A DNA stretch of 64,000 nt from Diphasiastrum complanatum. Taxonomy: Eukaryota > Streptophyta > Lycopodiopsida > Lycopodiales > Lycopodiaceae. Where the stretch lies: the NCBI GenBank assembly GCA_029204225.1, contig CM055100.1, positions 17,165,259-17,229,258 of the forward strand, in the 5' to 3' direction. The first letter of the stretch is position 1, and each line of letters starts with the position of its first letter. Shown piece after piece: positions 32,161 through 42,906 of this stretch. Both the position numbers and the translations under genes were made by a program. The notes below the pieces were generated by a model that saw only the letters and a list, made by a program, of their open reading frames with translations, did not search any database and was not told the DNA's origin.

Positions 32161-32586
32161 TTGCTTCACTTCACGATGACTTGGCTATAAGTGTAAATCA
32201 ATTTCAAAGCTCACTGAAGTTTCATTTTGTTTTGCTTCATTTCATATTGTTATATTTTGTTTTGTTTCGTCTCGTTATATAGCTTGATTGATCTTTCGTG
32301 AATTTTTCTCTTTCGTCTAGTTTTGCTTCGTTTCGTTTCATTGCAGAGCTTGACTAGATCGCGATTTCTTCTCAAGCAAAAATTATTCGTGATCAAAAAA
32401 AGTTTCACAAATCGTTCAAGAAATTTCTATCAGTTTGTTACCATAATTTTGCTGGAATTCTTGAATTTGCACAATTTGCACATCTATAATTTTTCCATCA
32501 TAACCTTTGAAAAAGATCGAGATCAAGCATTGATGAGATCTTGTTGGATCTAGATCATATGTTTGAGAGGGAGTATTTCTAGAGGT

Positions 32587-33523
32587 TCAGGTCTGAAGGT
32601 ATTCATATCTTTGATATCTTTGATGATCAAGAGAAATGTAAGCAAGTGGAAGCGACTCACCTTGCTTTGCTCACATGTTTTCGAGAATCTTCTTGTGTAG
32701 ATGATGCTATGCAAGTGGATATTGGTTCTCATGGTTTTCATGCTAGAAAATAAAGTAATGGATCTGGAAAACAAAGTTTTTTCAATGACTTTGACGGTCA
32801 AGAGGAAGTTAAAGAGGTTGGTCTCAAAGGGATTCAACAACACAAAAGGAAAGGTGGCAATTTGGAGCTAGTCAAGACCATCAAAGGAGGGTCATTTGGC
32901 AAAGATATTATGGATTTGTTTTTTTAGGAGTTTTCAAACTCAAGTAAGGTCAAAGGAGCAGCAAGGAAGTGTTTTTCAAGTCTACTTTACTTGTTCTATA
33001 TCATGTTTGAGCATTTTCATGTGGATGTGTGCAAATTGCCAAGATATGGTCAAATTGGCTACATTGGTGAGCATCATTTTGATGTTGGATTTGTACTAGC
33101 ATTCTTGGCTGGTTTTGCTAATGGAAATGAAGCTATTGTAGGTTCATTATATCACTCATCCATGATCAAGCTCTCAAGTGTTGAGCTACTTGATGCCAAT
33201 GTTTGGAGATTGTCAATTTTTGGTGAATTCATGGTCATTTTCTTGTGTCAAGTAGATCTTGAAGATGGACTAGTGCAACCTACTTGGATTATGGAGTCAT
33301 GTGGTGCTAGATTTTCATCATTTATGTACTCACCTACTCATGGATTTCCAAGGTTTGATGGTTTCTTGTGGCAAGATGGAGATGGAGGCTCATTCATGGA
33401 GTTTTATGGTGGAGACATATCAAGAAAGGACAAATTTGGAGGAGACAAGCAAGCAAATGGTCATCACTCACAATTATTAATTGGTTGCAGTAATTTTCCA
33501 AAGAGTTCAAAGTTTGAAACATA
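32587..33523 (+). CDS. Unassigned near-continuous reading frame upstream of an LTR
   Basis: About 310 codons stay open apart from two stops near 32754 and 32925. The longest uninterrupted part is 32991-33524 (177 codons, with YIGEHHFDVGFVLAFLAGF and FDGFLWQDGDGGSFMEFYGG). It has no copia, gypsy or host motif that I recognise. It is followed at 33594-33640 by SEASNLDTILYI, a patch shared with the elements at 8.9 and 51.8/52.5 kb. A purine tract (TTGAAGAGGGAG) and the LTR at 33757 come next. By position it is the 3' non-canonical coding part of a non-autonomous LTR element whose 5' end is not visible. Confidence 0.45.
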
Positions 33524-33756
33524 GAGGAATCATTTCATTCACATTCTACTTGGTTCTTCATGTTCTAGTTACATCTTGATGTGTCAAATTGATGTAAGAA
33601 ATAGTGAAGCATCCAATTTGGACACTATTCTCTATATCAATTATGGAAACTACTTTAGAACCGTAGAAAGGAGATCTATACTTAGGATGGATATCATTCT
33701 AAAGTTGGATCAAAGTGATATGGTTAAAACTATGCCAAAACTAGTTGAAGAGGGAG

Positions 33757-34398
33757 TGTGAGAGATTTCAGCTAGTTTAGTCATATTTTGGTAAATTGTC
33801 AATTGAGGCCAAAACTCATTTTTAGACTTAGAGATAAACTTTTTGAAGTTATATATTTAAAATACATTAAATAAACACCTATTGAAAGTGTGGGAAAGTT
33901 GGTAGTCAAGTTTGAGAGAGATTCAAATTTGAACTTTGGGTACATTGATTCTAGACCCAAAAATAGTAGGGTTTACATTTTGGAGGAAAAGCTAGGTGGC
34001 CAAATAGGGTTTGGACCTGATATAAAAGGATCTAACTCATGGAGAGACACATCCTCTCTCTTCTCTCTCTCATTTCATCATTATACATGGTTCTCTTTGG
34101 GTTCTACTACTCATTGGTGCACTCTCATGATGTTATCTTGCAATTCTATGTGTAGAATGATCATTTATTGCAGTTCTCGGTTTCACACATGTGAAATACA
34201 ATAGGGTACTATAATTGTACGTATAACAAACATATTTTATGTTTTGGTTCATGTTTGATCAGTATCTCTTAGAGTTTGCATCTCATTTTGTATGTAGATG
34301 TTGATTTTTCTACATTGGCAGGATTGTTGGTTTGCTCCTTATTGTAACCAAAGATTAGGGACATGGATTGGATCTTGAATGATCTGAAATCCTTCACA
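33757..34398 (+). repeat. 3' LTR, copia family D
   Basis: It begins TGTGAGAGATTTCAGC after the purine tract GAAGAGGGAG and ends TGAAATCCTTCACA. It matches 55439-55802 (GGCCAAATAGGGTTTGGACC, ATAAAAGGAT and the ending). TATAAAAGG at 34021-34029 is a likely LTR TATA box. It abuts minus-strand gag text at 34399. Confidence 0.85.
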
Positions 34399-36964
34399 TT
34401 ATGGTCTAGAGAGGTGGAAAACTTTAGAACTGCCTTGAACTGCTTCTTGATGGTCTTCAGTTTGGGCCTCTGCTGCCTGGAATGTGTGCTCGTCTTCTTG
34501 GAGCATGGCATGTGTAGGGTTGCCAGCTCGGTATCCTTGGCGTGGAGCTCCACGTCATGAAGCTTTCGTTGATCTTGGTATGTCTGTAGCACCCGAGCAG
34601 AACGGTCCTTGTAATACTCGGCGTGTTTCCTTTGCAATTTTTGAGCGATCAGTGATTCATCTTCTGTTGTTGTAACCATCTGATCTAGGACAACCTGGAT
34701 GGCCTACACCTGCTGGTCTGCATGTTGGACCTTCACTTTCAGGGTCTGCACCTGCTGGTCTGCCTGTTGGAAATTTAGTTTCAAGGTCGCCTATACATTC
34801 TTCAAAGAGATCATTGATGATGACAGGAATGTTGGTTATGGATCCATCTATCATTGTATCCATCCGGCCTACGACAACATTGCCTTGTGGGGCTCTGCGG
34901 TTTGGATTAGATCTGTGCTTGCTAGAGGATCTTGTGGATTTAGAGCCTCAGGATCTCGTTGTGGCTTTAAAATGATCAGGATTGGCATAAGGGTGAACAC
35001 CTGAAGAACTTCAATTTTCTTTTCACTGCATATTCCTTGCAGCGGTTCCTAGGGTATAGCCTTTAGGCTCATCATGAAAAGCAAAACGGAATCTTGCTGG
35101 CCTTCGCTAGATTTCTGCATTAGTCGTTCTAATCTCTTGACCGGGGTGTCATCTTCATTGGAAAATGGGTCAAAAGCTGATCTTCTCTTGGGGGATTGTT
35201 CATCTGATGAAACATCAAGCTGAAAATAATCGGCTACCTCTCTAGTCTGATCTAGATCTTGGGCTTCTTTCACCCACTTCTTCATTTTTCTAAAGTTACC
35301 TTGCTCGACTATGGGATTGGGGTATTCACCTACGTATAAAGAACCTGAAGATCCACTAGTACGACCAATTGTAGCGGTTTTGGATGGCTCATTTTTTTTT
35401 CTTTTTTGGGCTGTTGTCTGAATGAATACAAGCATCGTAGATGCCTTGGGCTCTCCTACCATACTCACTAAATGTAGAGGGGCAGAGGCTTCTCCTTTCT
35501 TCTCCTGTATATTTGGGCATGTAAGTTATGGGTGTCCGTACCGGTAATCTCGGCATAGAGGCACAAAATTGCCTTGTGGCTTGTTAGGGCACTCGACGAT
35601 CCTATAGTTCTCTCGACATCCATAACATTTGATGGGAGCTCTAAATCCAGTTTCTATAAGCTGATTGGCATAGATAGGCACTAAGTTTCCATTTTCTCCA
35701 TCTATGAAATGCACGGGAATGGATTCCTGTGCTTCTTCTCCAGGGTAGTAGGGTTCTTCAGTTACCTCGACCATGTTCAATTGTTGAGCAGCTGGTTGTG
35801 GGTTTCATACTACTAAACCTTGGGTTCTGGGGAGAATGGGAGGTAATTCCAGTCTACGTGGTGGTTGGGGCAGGGTACCTTGGCATTGCGCCAACGGAGC
35901 AGGATTGGGTGGTGGACGGGCTGCTTGGTTCCTAAGATTATAGTGACATTCATTTGTATCGTGATTGCTCATATTGCAAATATGGTATTAGGTAGGTCAT
36001 TCTAATCTTTGTTTTAACTGTGGGCATTCATTTCCGGTGTGGTTGCCTTGACAATGTGGACACAGGTGGCTTCTCTCCTAGGATAGGCATGGGTAGGGCC
36101 TGATTGTATGCCCTTTAGTCTTTGGTCTACAGCCATGGTAAGGTCAATCGTGAGCTTTCTGATCTACTCATTGCTTTGTGTATGCAGCCTCTCCATGGCG
36201 GATATGATGGTATCAGCACTATTGGCAGTAGAGGCAATGGCGTCATCATGCAATTTGTCCTTACCTTTGGCTCTTCGTTCCCTTCTGCATTTTCATTCCT
36301 AGTCGGAGTTATCAGAGTCCGGACTAGTGCTCTTGTTGTCGTCAATTCTCTTGATGGCATCAGCGTAGGCTACTTGAAAAGATGCGTATTTGTCTCTTCG
36401 CTTCATTTGTTGTTTGATTCCCTTAGGTAAGGTCATGACGCTATGGTTTGGGACGTTATCAGGATCACACCTGCCACACAGTATTTTGATCCATTCAATG
36501 TAATCACGTAGGGAATCGTTCTTTTTGTCTATACGGATTTGGCCTAATTGCAAGAATGGATCGGAAATAAAACGGGTGGTTTTGAATCTCGTAATGAACT
36601 TAGCCTGTAAGGTATTCCAATCATCACGTTTGTTTTGCTCAAGATTGAAATACCAATCTTTAGCAGTATCGGTCAAGCACAGATTGAAATATCTTAACAG
36701 CTCTTGCGGGCTGTCGTCTTCGTAGGCTCTACATGCTTGGCTGTAGATCTATAGAAATCATCATGGATCTCCCTTGCCATCAAACCTCGGGAGGTCGATT
36801 TTGAGAAAGTTCTAGACTGCATGAGATACAAATGGCCTAGGATTGTCCATTGGTGGAGGATCTATGTCAATTGGCTCGGATAATATCTCGATTGGCGCGT
36901 TGACAAACTTCTCAAGTTCAAGGAAATTTAGGGTAGATAATCTTCTTCTAGATCTCAGATGCAT
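34399..36964 (-). pseudogene. Ty3/gypsy-type gag with four zinc knuckles and coiled-coil tail
   Basis: The minus strand starts at ATG 36964 with MHLRSRRRLSTLNFLELEKF, the usual L-R-S-x-R gag start. It continues (36840-36299) with LTDTAKDWYFNLEQNKRDDW, LQAKFITRFKTTR and LRDYIEWIKILCGRCDP, a clear Retrotrans_gag core. Then four CX2CX3HX4C-like knuckles follow. About 36065 reads CPHCQGNHTGNEC (intact). About 35980 reads YHICNMSNHDTNEC (first Cys is Tyr). About 35622 reads CYGCRENYRIVEC (His is Tyr). About 35555 reads CRDYRYGHPQLTC (second Cys is Tyr). Next come a charged region (35468-35049) and a helical coiled-coil piece (34679-34410). There are several stops and no protease or RT, so this is a gag-only or truncated element. 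The LTR at 33757-34398 sits against its 3' end. Confidence 0.8.
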
Positions 36965-37540
36965 ACAATGGAACAAAAATAGGACTGTTTTTGGGAGTTC
37001 TCATTTTTCGGATGTTTTTGATCTTTTTTTTATTCACTTTTTTCAGACATATTTTTTGTAGTTCTTTCAATGTATAAATGATCAACACTGATCAGAGGAA
37101 GGATCTAACCGATGCAATGATGAATCACAGATCAAGTTCAGATTGGGATCGAAACTAAAGTAGGATAGATGGCCGCCGGAACGGAGTAAATGTGAATCCA
37201 AAAGGCAATCGAGAAAATGAAAATACAGATAAATACAGACAGGTTCTAATTGTGAAAGGATAAAGAGAAGTCCTAGAATTTCTCTGATGGCAAGCTATAT
37301 GGGATGAGTAATAGCAAGAGAATAATAGGATTATAACTCACCAAGTTGTCCACTTGCTAAACATGATGATTAGAACATTCTGTGAAGAAGGCGAGTAATC
37401 AGAAACTGATAGAGAGTTATGGCTCTTTTGGGAGTAATAAAATTATAACTCACCAATCTCTAAGATCATAGATCCGCGTGTTCTCAGGCCACTGTTCTGA
37501 CGACAAGTAAAGACACACACCTCATCGGCCGCTCGCGCCA
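36965..37540. other. Leader-side flank of the gag relic
   Basis: No reading frame or LTR could be defined. GGAGTAATAAAATTATAACT and AATAATAGGATTATAACTCA (37428 and 37320) are similar phrases repeated about 110 bp apart. Confidence 0.35.
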
Positions 37541-37555
37541 TCAGTTGACACACTT

Positions 37556-37689
37556 TGGCCACATACATACACCACATACACACTTTGGCCACGTACATAC
37601 ACCACATACATCGGGCACCCATCAACGACCATCAGCTTTTCTCCTAAACCATCGCTGCTTGCCTATCAACGATGGACACTCTTTACTAG
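37556..37689 (+). mobile_element. Helitron-like 3' end (copy 1)
   Basis: TATCAACGATGGACACTCTT then TACTAG ends at 37689 and is followed by T. It aligns with the better-preserved 3' end at 42131-42159. The preceding text (CACTTTGGCCACATACATAC repeated, CGGGCACCCATCAACGACCATC, TTCTCCTAAACCATCG) is shared with 47870-47960 in reverse complement. The hairpin is degenerate. Confidence 0.5.
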
Positions 37690-37743
37690 TGTGTGTGTGC
37701 GTGCGTGCATGCGTGCATGTGTGTGTGTGTGTGTATGTATATA
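37690..37743. repeat. (TG/CG)n low-complexity spacer
   Basis: TGTGTGTGTGCGTGCGTGCA followed by more TG and TATATA. It lies exactly between two convergent CTAG ends. Confidence 0.85.
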
Positions 37744-37790
37744 CTAGTGGGTTAGCCCATCGTTGACGGCGGGCGACCAACAAATTGGGT
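37744..37790 (-). mobile_element. Helitron-like 3' end (copy 2, opposite strand)
   Basis: On the minus strand GCCCGCCGTCAACGATGGGC is followed by TAACCCACTAG and then T. The layout is the same as in copy 3 (stem, about 8-10 nt, CTAG, T). The element body would extend to higher coordinates; its 5' end was not found. Confidence 0.5.
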
Positions 37791-38770
37791 GGCGGCTTGT
37801 GGTCGAGACATATGGATGATGCTCAGAGTAGGCGATTGATGATCTACTTAGCCATCCTCGCCCTCCCCGTGGTCTGTGGCACAACATTATTTTCATTTTT
37901 AAGTTTTTTTGCGAGACGATGCATTGCACATGCCCCTCTAGATTGCCGAGAGAGTGGAGAATGTAAAGGGGGTGTTGTGCCAAGGCCCACCTCCCTCCCC
38001 CCCCAAAAAACGGAGGAGACAGGGGTGGGAGAATGTAGCGCTCTCCCACCCTACCAAAAGAATGTTTGGGGAGGCCTTCTATGAGCGCAGTGCCAAAACC
38101 ATGCATGAGGTGTCAACATGATTTGAGTAGATCGTAAACACGCCTTCGAGTTTCTCCACTTAGTAGTCTAAAATCTAGCTGCAACTACACCGCAAGAACC
38201 ACCATGGGCATATACGCCCAAAACATAACATACGATGACCATACTTGATGTCTTATAAGGAAACCAATCATTGGATCTAGATGTATACCCTTGGGAGCTA
38301 GTGGGTCTACCATACTATGGAGGGGTGAAGGAGGTGATCCCAATCGCTAGAGAACATGTCCGAGAGTTGGAAGCACTCCAAAATGATTTGGACCATGTAT
38401 GATGAGAGGAGTTTAGACCACAGAAATCAGTAGGACTTAAACCGTTAGCCACCCTCCTTGCAGTCGTATCTCTGAGACCTTGGAAAACTCTCATCGATTG
38501 GGGAGCACGGGGCAATAGAGAAGGCCATCAAGGTTGGAAGTGGAAATCCTCTGTTGTTCAGGTAGGGCCGAATCGCCATCAATAGTGGTGCTCCTTGACT
38601 TTTTTAGGACTTTTTGGATGGATCAATTTTTTGTTGAAAATTGCCCTAACATGCATCATGGACGATAGATAACTTCGTGTGCTACAAAGCCTTTGGATGT
38701 GATTTGTGGGAGGAATTTTTTGAGAAGTACTGATTTTCTAAACAAATATATAACATATTCTTTTTTTTTT
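37791..38770. other. No gene recognised
   Basis: Frames at 37785-38084 (+) and 38106-37744 (-) overlap each other and have no family match. The stretch is probably Helitron body or older repeats. CCCCCCCC at 37994-38003 is a simple run. Confidence 0.35.
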
Positions 38771-38877
38771 TTAAATTTTATGTATTGTGGAATGTTTTCC
38801 TTTATTGATGGGTTTGTACAAACTCAATGTTGTACTCATATTTATGCATCTTCCACACATTTTTCATAGTGAAAAAA
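38770..38877. repeat. Inverted dispersed repeat, copy 1
   Basis: AAACTCAATGTTGTACTCAT and ATGCATCTTCCACACATTTT followed by TCATAG are the reverse complement of text at 48492-48597. About 105 bp match with scattered differences. It directly precedes copia RT coding text. Confidence 0.8.
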
Positions 38878-38879
38878 GT

Positions 38880-39505
38880 AATGGCATCGACTATGAGGAG
38901 ACCTTTGCACCAGTATGTAAGTGGAATACTCTACGTCTACTTGTTGCTTTAGCTTCACATTTTGATTGGCCTTTGCATCAGATAGATGTGAAATCTGCTT
39001 TTCTAAATGGTGAGTTAGAAGAAGAGTGTTCATGGATCAACCTGAAGGCTTTGTAGCGAAGGGACATGAAAATAAAGTATGTCGCTTGAAGAAAGCACTT
39101 TATGGTCTTAAACAGGCACCACGTGCGTGGTATAGCAGGATTGATGCCTACTTTCGTTCAAAGGGGATGGTGAGAACACACTCTGATCCATATCTATATG
39201 TCTTATGCTTTGATGGTATGGTTGCTTTGATTGCTCTTTATGTTGATGATTTGATTATTACGGAAAATAATCAAGAGATGATAGACATGATCAAGAAAGA
39301 CCTCATGGAACAGTTCGAGATAACAAATCCCAACCTAATGCATTATTGCCTTGGAGTAGAGGTGTGGCAAAAAGGACACGAAGTGGGTTTAACACAGGTG
39401 AAGTATGTCAAAGAGTTGCTGCACAGGTTTAGGTTGCAGGATTGCAAACCAGTGAATACTCCTATTGAACCAGGTAAAAAGCTTTCTAAGCTTGATGAGT
39501 CATAG
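38880..39505 (+). pseudogene. Copia reverse transcriptase fragment (YVDD intact)
   Basis: Text in two frames covers most of RVT_2. At 38883-39056 [20 protein letters not shown] is followed by [16 protein letters not shown] (palm, first Asp). A one-base frameshift falls near 39030. Then 39026-39505 has [47 protein letters not shown] (both catalytic Asp present) and the tail VKYVKELLHRFRLQDCKPVN followed by TPIEPG. It stops at 39503-39505. Integrase before it and RNase H after it are absent. The RT core is the best preserved in the window, but the frameshift and stop make it inactive. Confidence 0.92.
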
Positions 39506-40245
39506 TCATTTGATGTTTAGATCAAAGCTTTTTGTACTTAAAGTTTGTTGACTTTAAAGCTATGTATATGACTGTATAAAAAGTAGACTCTACTTTAAGA
39601 GAGAGTTAGAATTATAGTAGAATCACTGTGCTACTGTATTGTGGGTCCTATCAGTTGATAAGAATCAGTTGGCCTCGCCACGAGACAAGTCGACGGGACA
39701 CGCATCCCGCCAACGACAACCTAGGTCATGCATGGGTTGCCTGAGTGAACAACTATATGTATAGTGTAATTTCATTTTGAGAAATACAGTTGCTATGTGA
39801 GCTTGTTGTGGAGAGTGTTTTTCTATCTGTGTTACTGTGTAGTGATTTGTGTTCCTGTTTGAAGCAAATTCTAAGTCTACCTCCAAAGATGTGTTGAAAT
39901 GTAGTAAACTTTTTTTTATTTTTTTTTAAGCTTTTTAATTTAATGCCTGCTTAAGCGGGCTTTGGAAAGGCCTATTTGAACTGTAGATAGGAAACGTCTA
40001 TAGCAATGTAAGTTGTAGGTCTCTGCTCAACCTGTTGCTTAGATTCAACGGTCAACTATTGAATCATTTTCCTAGCCAAGAAATGATTATTCTTGATTTC
40101 CCAATATCCAGACTTCTAGCAGTTGGTCTTTTGTTTTGCGCCTACAGCTGATCATTGTGACGGGAGTGCCTTGAAGGACAATCGATTGGAAATGGATTCT
40201 AAATTAGTAGGTTTCCTCCCTGTACTGGAATCCGCAAGCCAAAAG
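39506..40245. other. No gene; possible LTR remnant
   Basis: TGTATAAAAAGTAG (39574), GTATAGTGTAATTTCATTTT and TGTGAGCTTGTTGTGGAGAG look like the regulatory and terminal parts of a copia LTR. No second copy is present in the window to prove it. Confidence 0.3.
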
Positions 40246-40246
40246 G

Positions 40247-40267
40247 CTCTCTCTCTCTCTCTCTCTC
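40247..40267. repeat. (CT)n short microsatellite
   Basis: A CT run of 21 bp. Confidence 0.95.
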
Positions 40268-40712
40268 ATGGCATTTTTCAAAAATACAGCAAGCACACCA
40301 AAGTGTCTCTCATTCATTCATTTTGCCTAAAACATAAACAAGAAACATAACAAGCATTTGACAATGCATACACCATAGATTCTCTATTGAAACTGGTGGA
40401 AAACAACACAAATGAACCGCTCTCCAAAAAGCCTTCAATTTGATACCCATTTTGGCTGTCAATTTTTTTAAAAAAAATTACGTTTTGAAAAACTCTAATT
40501 GGGTTTTCCAAATAGCGTTTCTTGGGAAATTATGGTGCATCTATCTTTCTTGAGTAGGCTCCTTCATGCTTCATGTAACTTCTGCATCTTTTGGTTGTCC
40601 TTTTTATCATTACATACAAATTGTTGTAGAGCTCAAGTTTTGTCTATACCATTGATCACGGATCCATTTTTTGATGCATCTGTATTGCTACATGAAAGAT
40701 TTAGATTTAGAT

Positions 40713-40849
<137 letters not shown>

Positions 40850-41179
40850 GATCGATTGAACTGGTCAAGGAGCACGCAGTGTCGATCGTTTGTTTTCGGA
40901 TTCTGGGGTGCAAATATGCACAGGGTCGGATAAATCAGACCCGCTGATCCGACCCGACACACCACATCCGGGTAATTTTTGCCTCGATCTGATCCAATCT
41001 AGGGTAAGAAAATCTCTTTTTGACAAGGATGACATTAGATTAGAAAAATACTTTGGGTCGAATTTTTACATAGTGAACCAGGGTCAAAAAGTTAGACTCG
41101 ATTCAACTTTGGAATTTTTCTTTTTCATAAGAGTTACAATGGGTCGAAAAAATCCGATACTGGATTTTTCGACCTTCTA

Positions 41180-41440
41180 AAAAACTCAAATTTTTTGACC
41201 TTATGAGAAACTCGAATTTTTTCAAAAGCTCGAATTTTTCGGGAGATTCTAATTTTTCCAAAGGCTCGAATTTTTTCGAAGAATCAATTTTTCGAAAAGA
41301 CTCGAATTTTTGGAAAGACTCTAAGTTTTGGAAAGACTCGAAGTTTTTCGAAGACTCGAATTTTTCTATAGACTCAAATTTTTTCAGGGACTCGAATTTT
41401 TCAAAATACTCAATTTTTTTCAAAGACTCAAATGTTAGAT
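41180..41440. repeat. 18-bp AT-rich minisatellite, block 1
   Basis: The unit is about GACTCGAATTTTTCCAAA, repeated more than ten times with drift. The 18-bp period keeps one frame open on each strand: plus 41203-41517 gives a D-S-N-F-x-K hexapeptide repeat, and minus 41522-41103 gives F-E-S-x-x-K. These frames are by-products of the period, not evidence of a protein. Confidence 0.85.
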
Positions 41441-41659
41441 ATTCAAGATGTGAGATGTGCAAGATCTTGGCCATCATCCAAATCATCGGCCCCCATCTAG
41501 ATCGGCCTCTAGCATAAACCAAGGAGTTTGGCTATTTGATTCACAGATAGACACAATATCTCTGCTAAAAGATAATGGCACACACACAACACACATAACA
41601 CACACACAACACACACCAATTTGGCCAAGTCGACCAAATTCAACCAAGTTCAACCAATT

Positions 41660-42055
41660 CGGCCAAATTTTTGAAACGACTCAAATTTTTTCAAAAAGTA
41701 TCGAGTTTTTGAAAGACTTTTTTCAATGACTCAAATTCTTTGAACGACTCGAATTTTTCCAATGGATCGAATTTTTTCAAAATATTGAATTTTTTCAATG
41801 ACTCGATTTTTTTTTTCCAGAGGATCGAATTTTTCTAAAGACTCAAATTTTTTCGAAGAATCAAACTGTCAACTCAAATTTTTCTGCAGGATCAAAGGAC
41901 TCTTTATACTGTCAAGTCAAATTTTTCAAAAGACTCGAATTTTTCCGAAGACTCAAATTTTTCCAAAGACTCAATTTTTTTTTTCCAAAGACTAGAATTT
42001 TTTCAAAAATCAAAATTTTTTTGAATGCTCGAATTTTTCCAAAGACTCGAATGTT
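41660..42055. repeat. 18-bp AT-rich minisatellite, block 2
   Basis: This uses the same CTCGAATTTTTCCAAAGA-type unit as block 1, more degenerate. It is followed, as block 1 is, by GATATTCGAGATGCGAGATG or a close variant and GGCCATCATCCAAATCAT. The two blocks therefore look like a duplicated segment (about 41180-41515 and 41690-42125). Confidence 0.8.
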
Positions 42056-42130
42056 AGATATTCGAGATGCGAGATGTGCGAGATCGGCCATCATCCAAAT
42101 CATTGGCCGCCACCTAGATCGACCTCCATT

Positions 42131-42159
42131 GCCCGTCAACGACGGGCACTCACAACTAG
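42131..42159 (+). mobile_element. Helitron-like 3' terminus (copy 3, best preserved)
   Basis: GCCCGTCAACGACGGGC forms a 7-bp stem with an AAC loop. It is followed by ACTCACAA and CTAG, then T at 42160. Plant Helitrons end in a short GC-rich hairpin about 10 nt before CTRR and insert between A and T. No Rep/helicase coding was found, so any element would be non-autonomous. The 5' TC end was not located. Confidence 0.6.
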
Positions 42160-42905
42160 TCTATATATATAAAACTATTTGTGCATGTGGTGCGCATGTG
42201 TATGGGTGCACCCATGCATCCTCTTCTCCTCACACATGCATATACATTTTTTTAAATCAAAGTGATGGGGATGAGGATGCATGTATAGGGAAAGTGCATA
42301 TCCCCATACATTTGCACATTGTGTGCATTAAGGGGTGGGCCCTAAAAAGATTTCCCACTCTCTCCCTCCCACTCACTAAATTCAAATATCTTTTTCTAAA
42401 TTCAAATATTTGAAGTTTGAAGTTAAGGTTTTATTATCTTCACACACTTCAATGTGCTTTAAACTTTAGTCAATAGTCTATATTACATGGCTTTTTTATT
42501 TATTTTGAATTACTAAAGTTTTAACCCATAAATCATGAACATAAAAACTTTTTTGACTACATTAAACTGTTTTTTTTTTTTTTTCAATCCTTCAAATCCC
42601 TATCTAGGCCCACCATTTTCAGGATTGTTTAACCATAAGCCCAAACTCACTAGCTTCAACTCCCAAATCGGGAGCAAAAGAGACAATAAAAAGAAAAATT
42701 TAGGGAGGAAGGGTGGGGTGGATTGGAACACAAGTGTGTGTGTGTGCATAACACACATGTGTATGTGTGCATGTGCGCCTATTTGTGTGTGTGTGTGCGC
42801 GCGTGTTCATTGTGTGTGTGTGTGTGTGTGAGCTTCTCCCGACACATCGAATGTGTGTGTGTGTGTGTGTGCGCACACACACACAGACACACACACATTC
42901 TCCAT
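42160..42905. repeat. Low-complexity TG/CA-rich DNA, no gene
   Basis: TCTATATATATAAAAC at 42160, then 42730-42900 is dense in TGTGTG and CACACA with a GTGTGTGTGTGCGCACACAC self-complementary core near 42858-42880. There is no supported gene. Confidence 0.7.
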
Positions 42906-42906
42906 A

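Noticed and set aside
36127-36430. Plus-strand and other-frame openings opposite the gypsy gag
   Set aside because: They are antisense shadows of the minus-strand gag frame.
41103-41522. Hexapeptide-repeat proteins on both strands
   Set aside because: The 18-bp minisatellite has a period divisible by three, so both strands stay open automatically.
41640-42055. CRISPR-like array from regularly spaced repeats
   Set aside because: The units are contiguous and degenerate with no unique spacers; it is a minisatellite in a plant genome.
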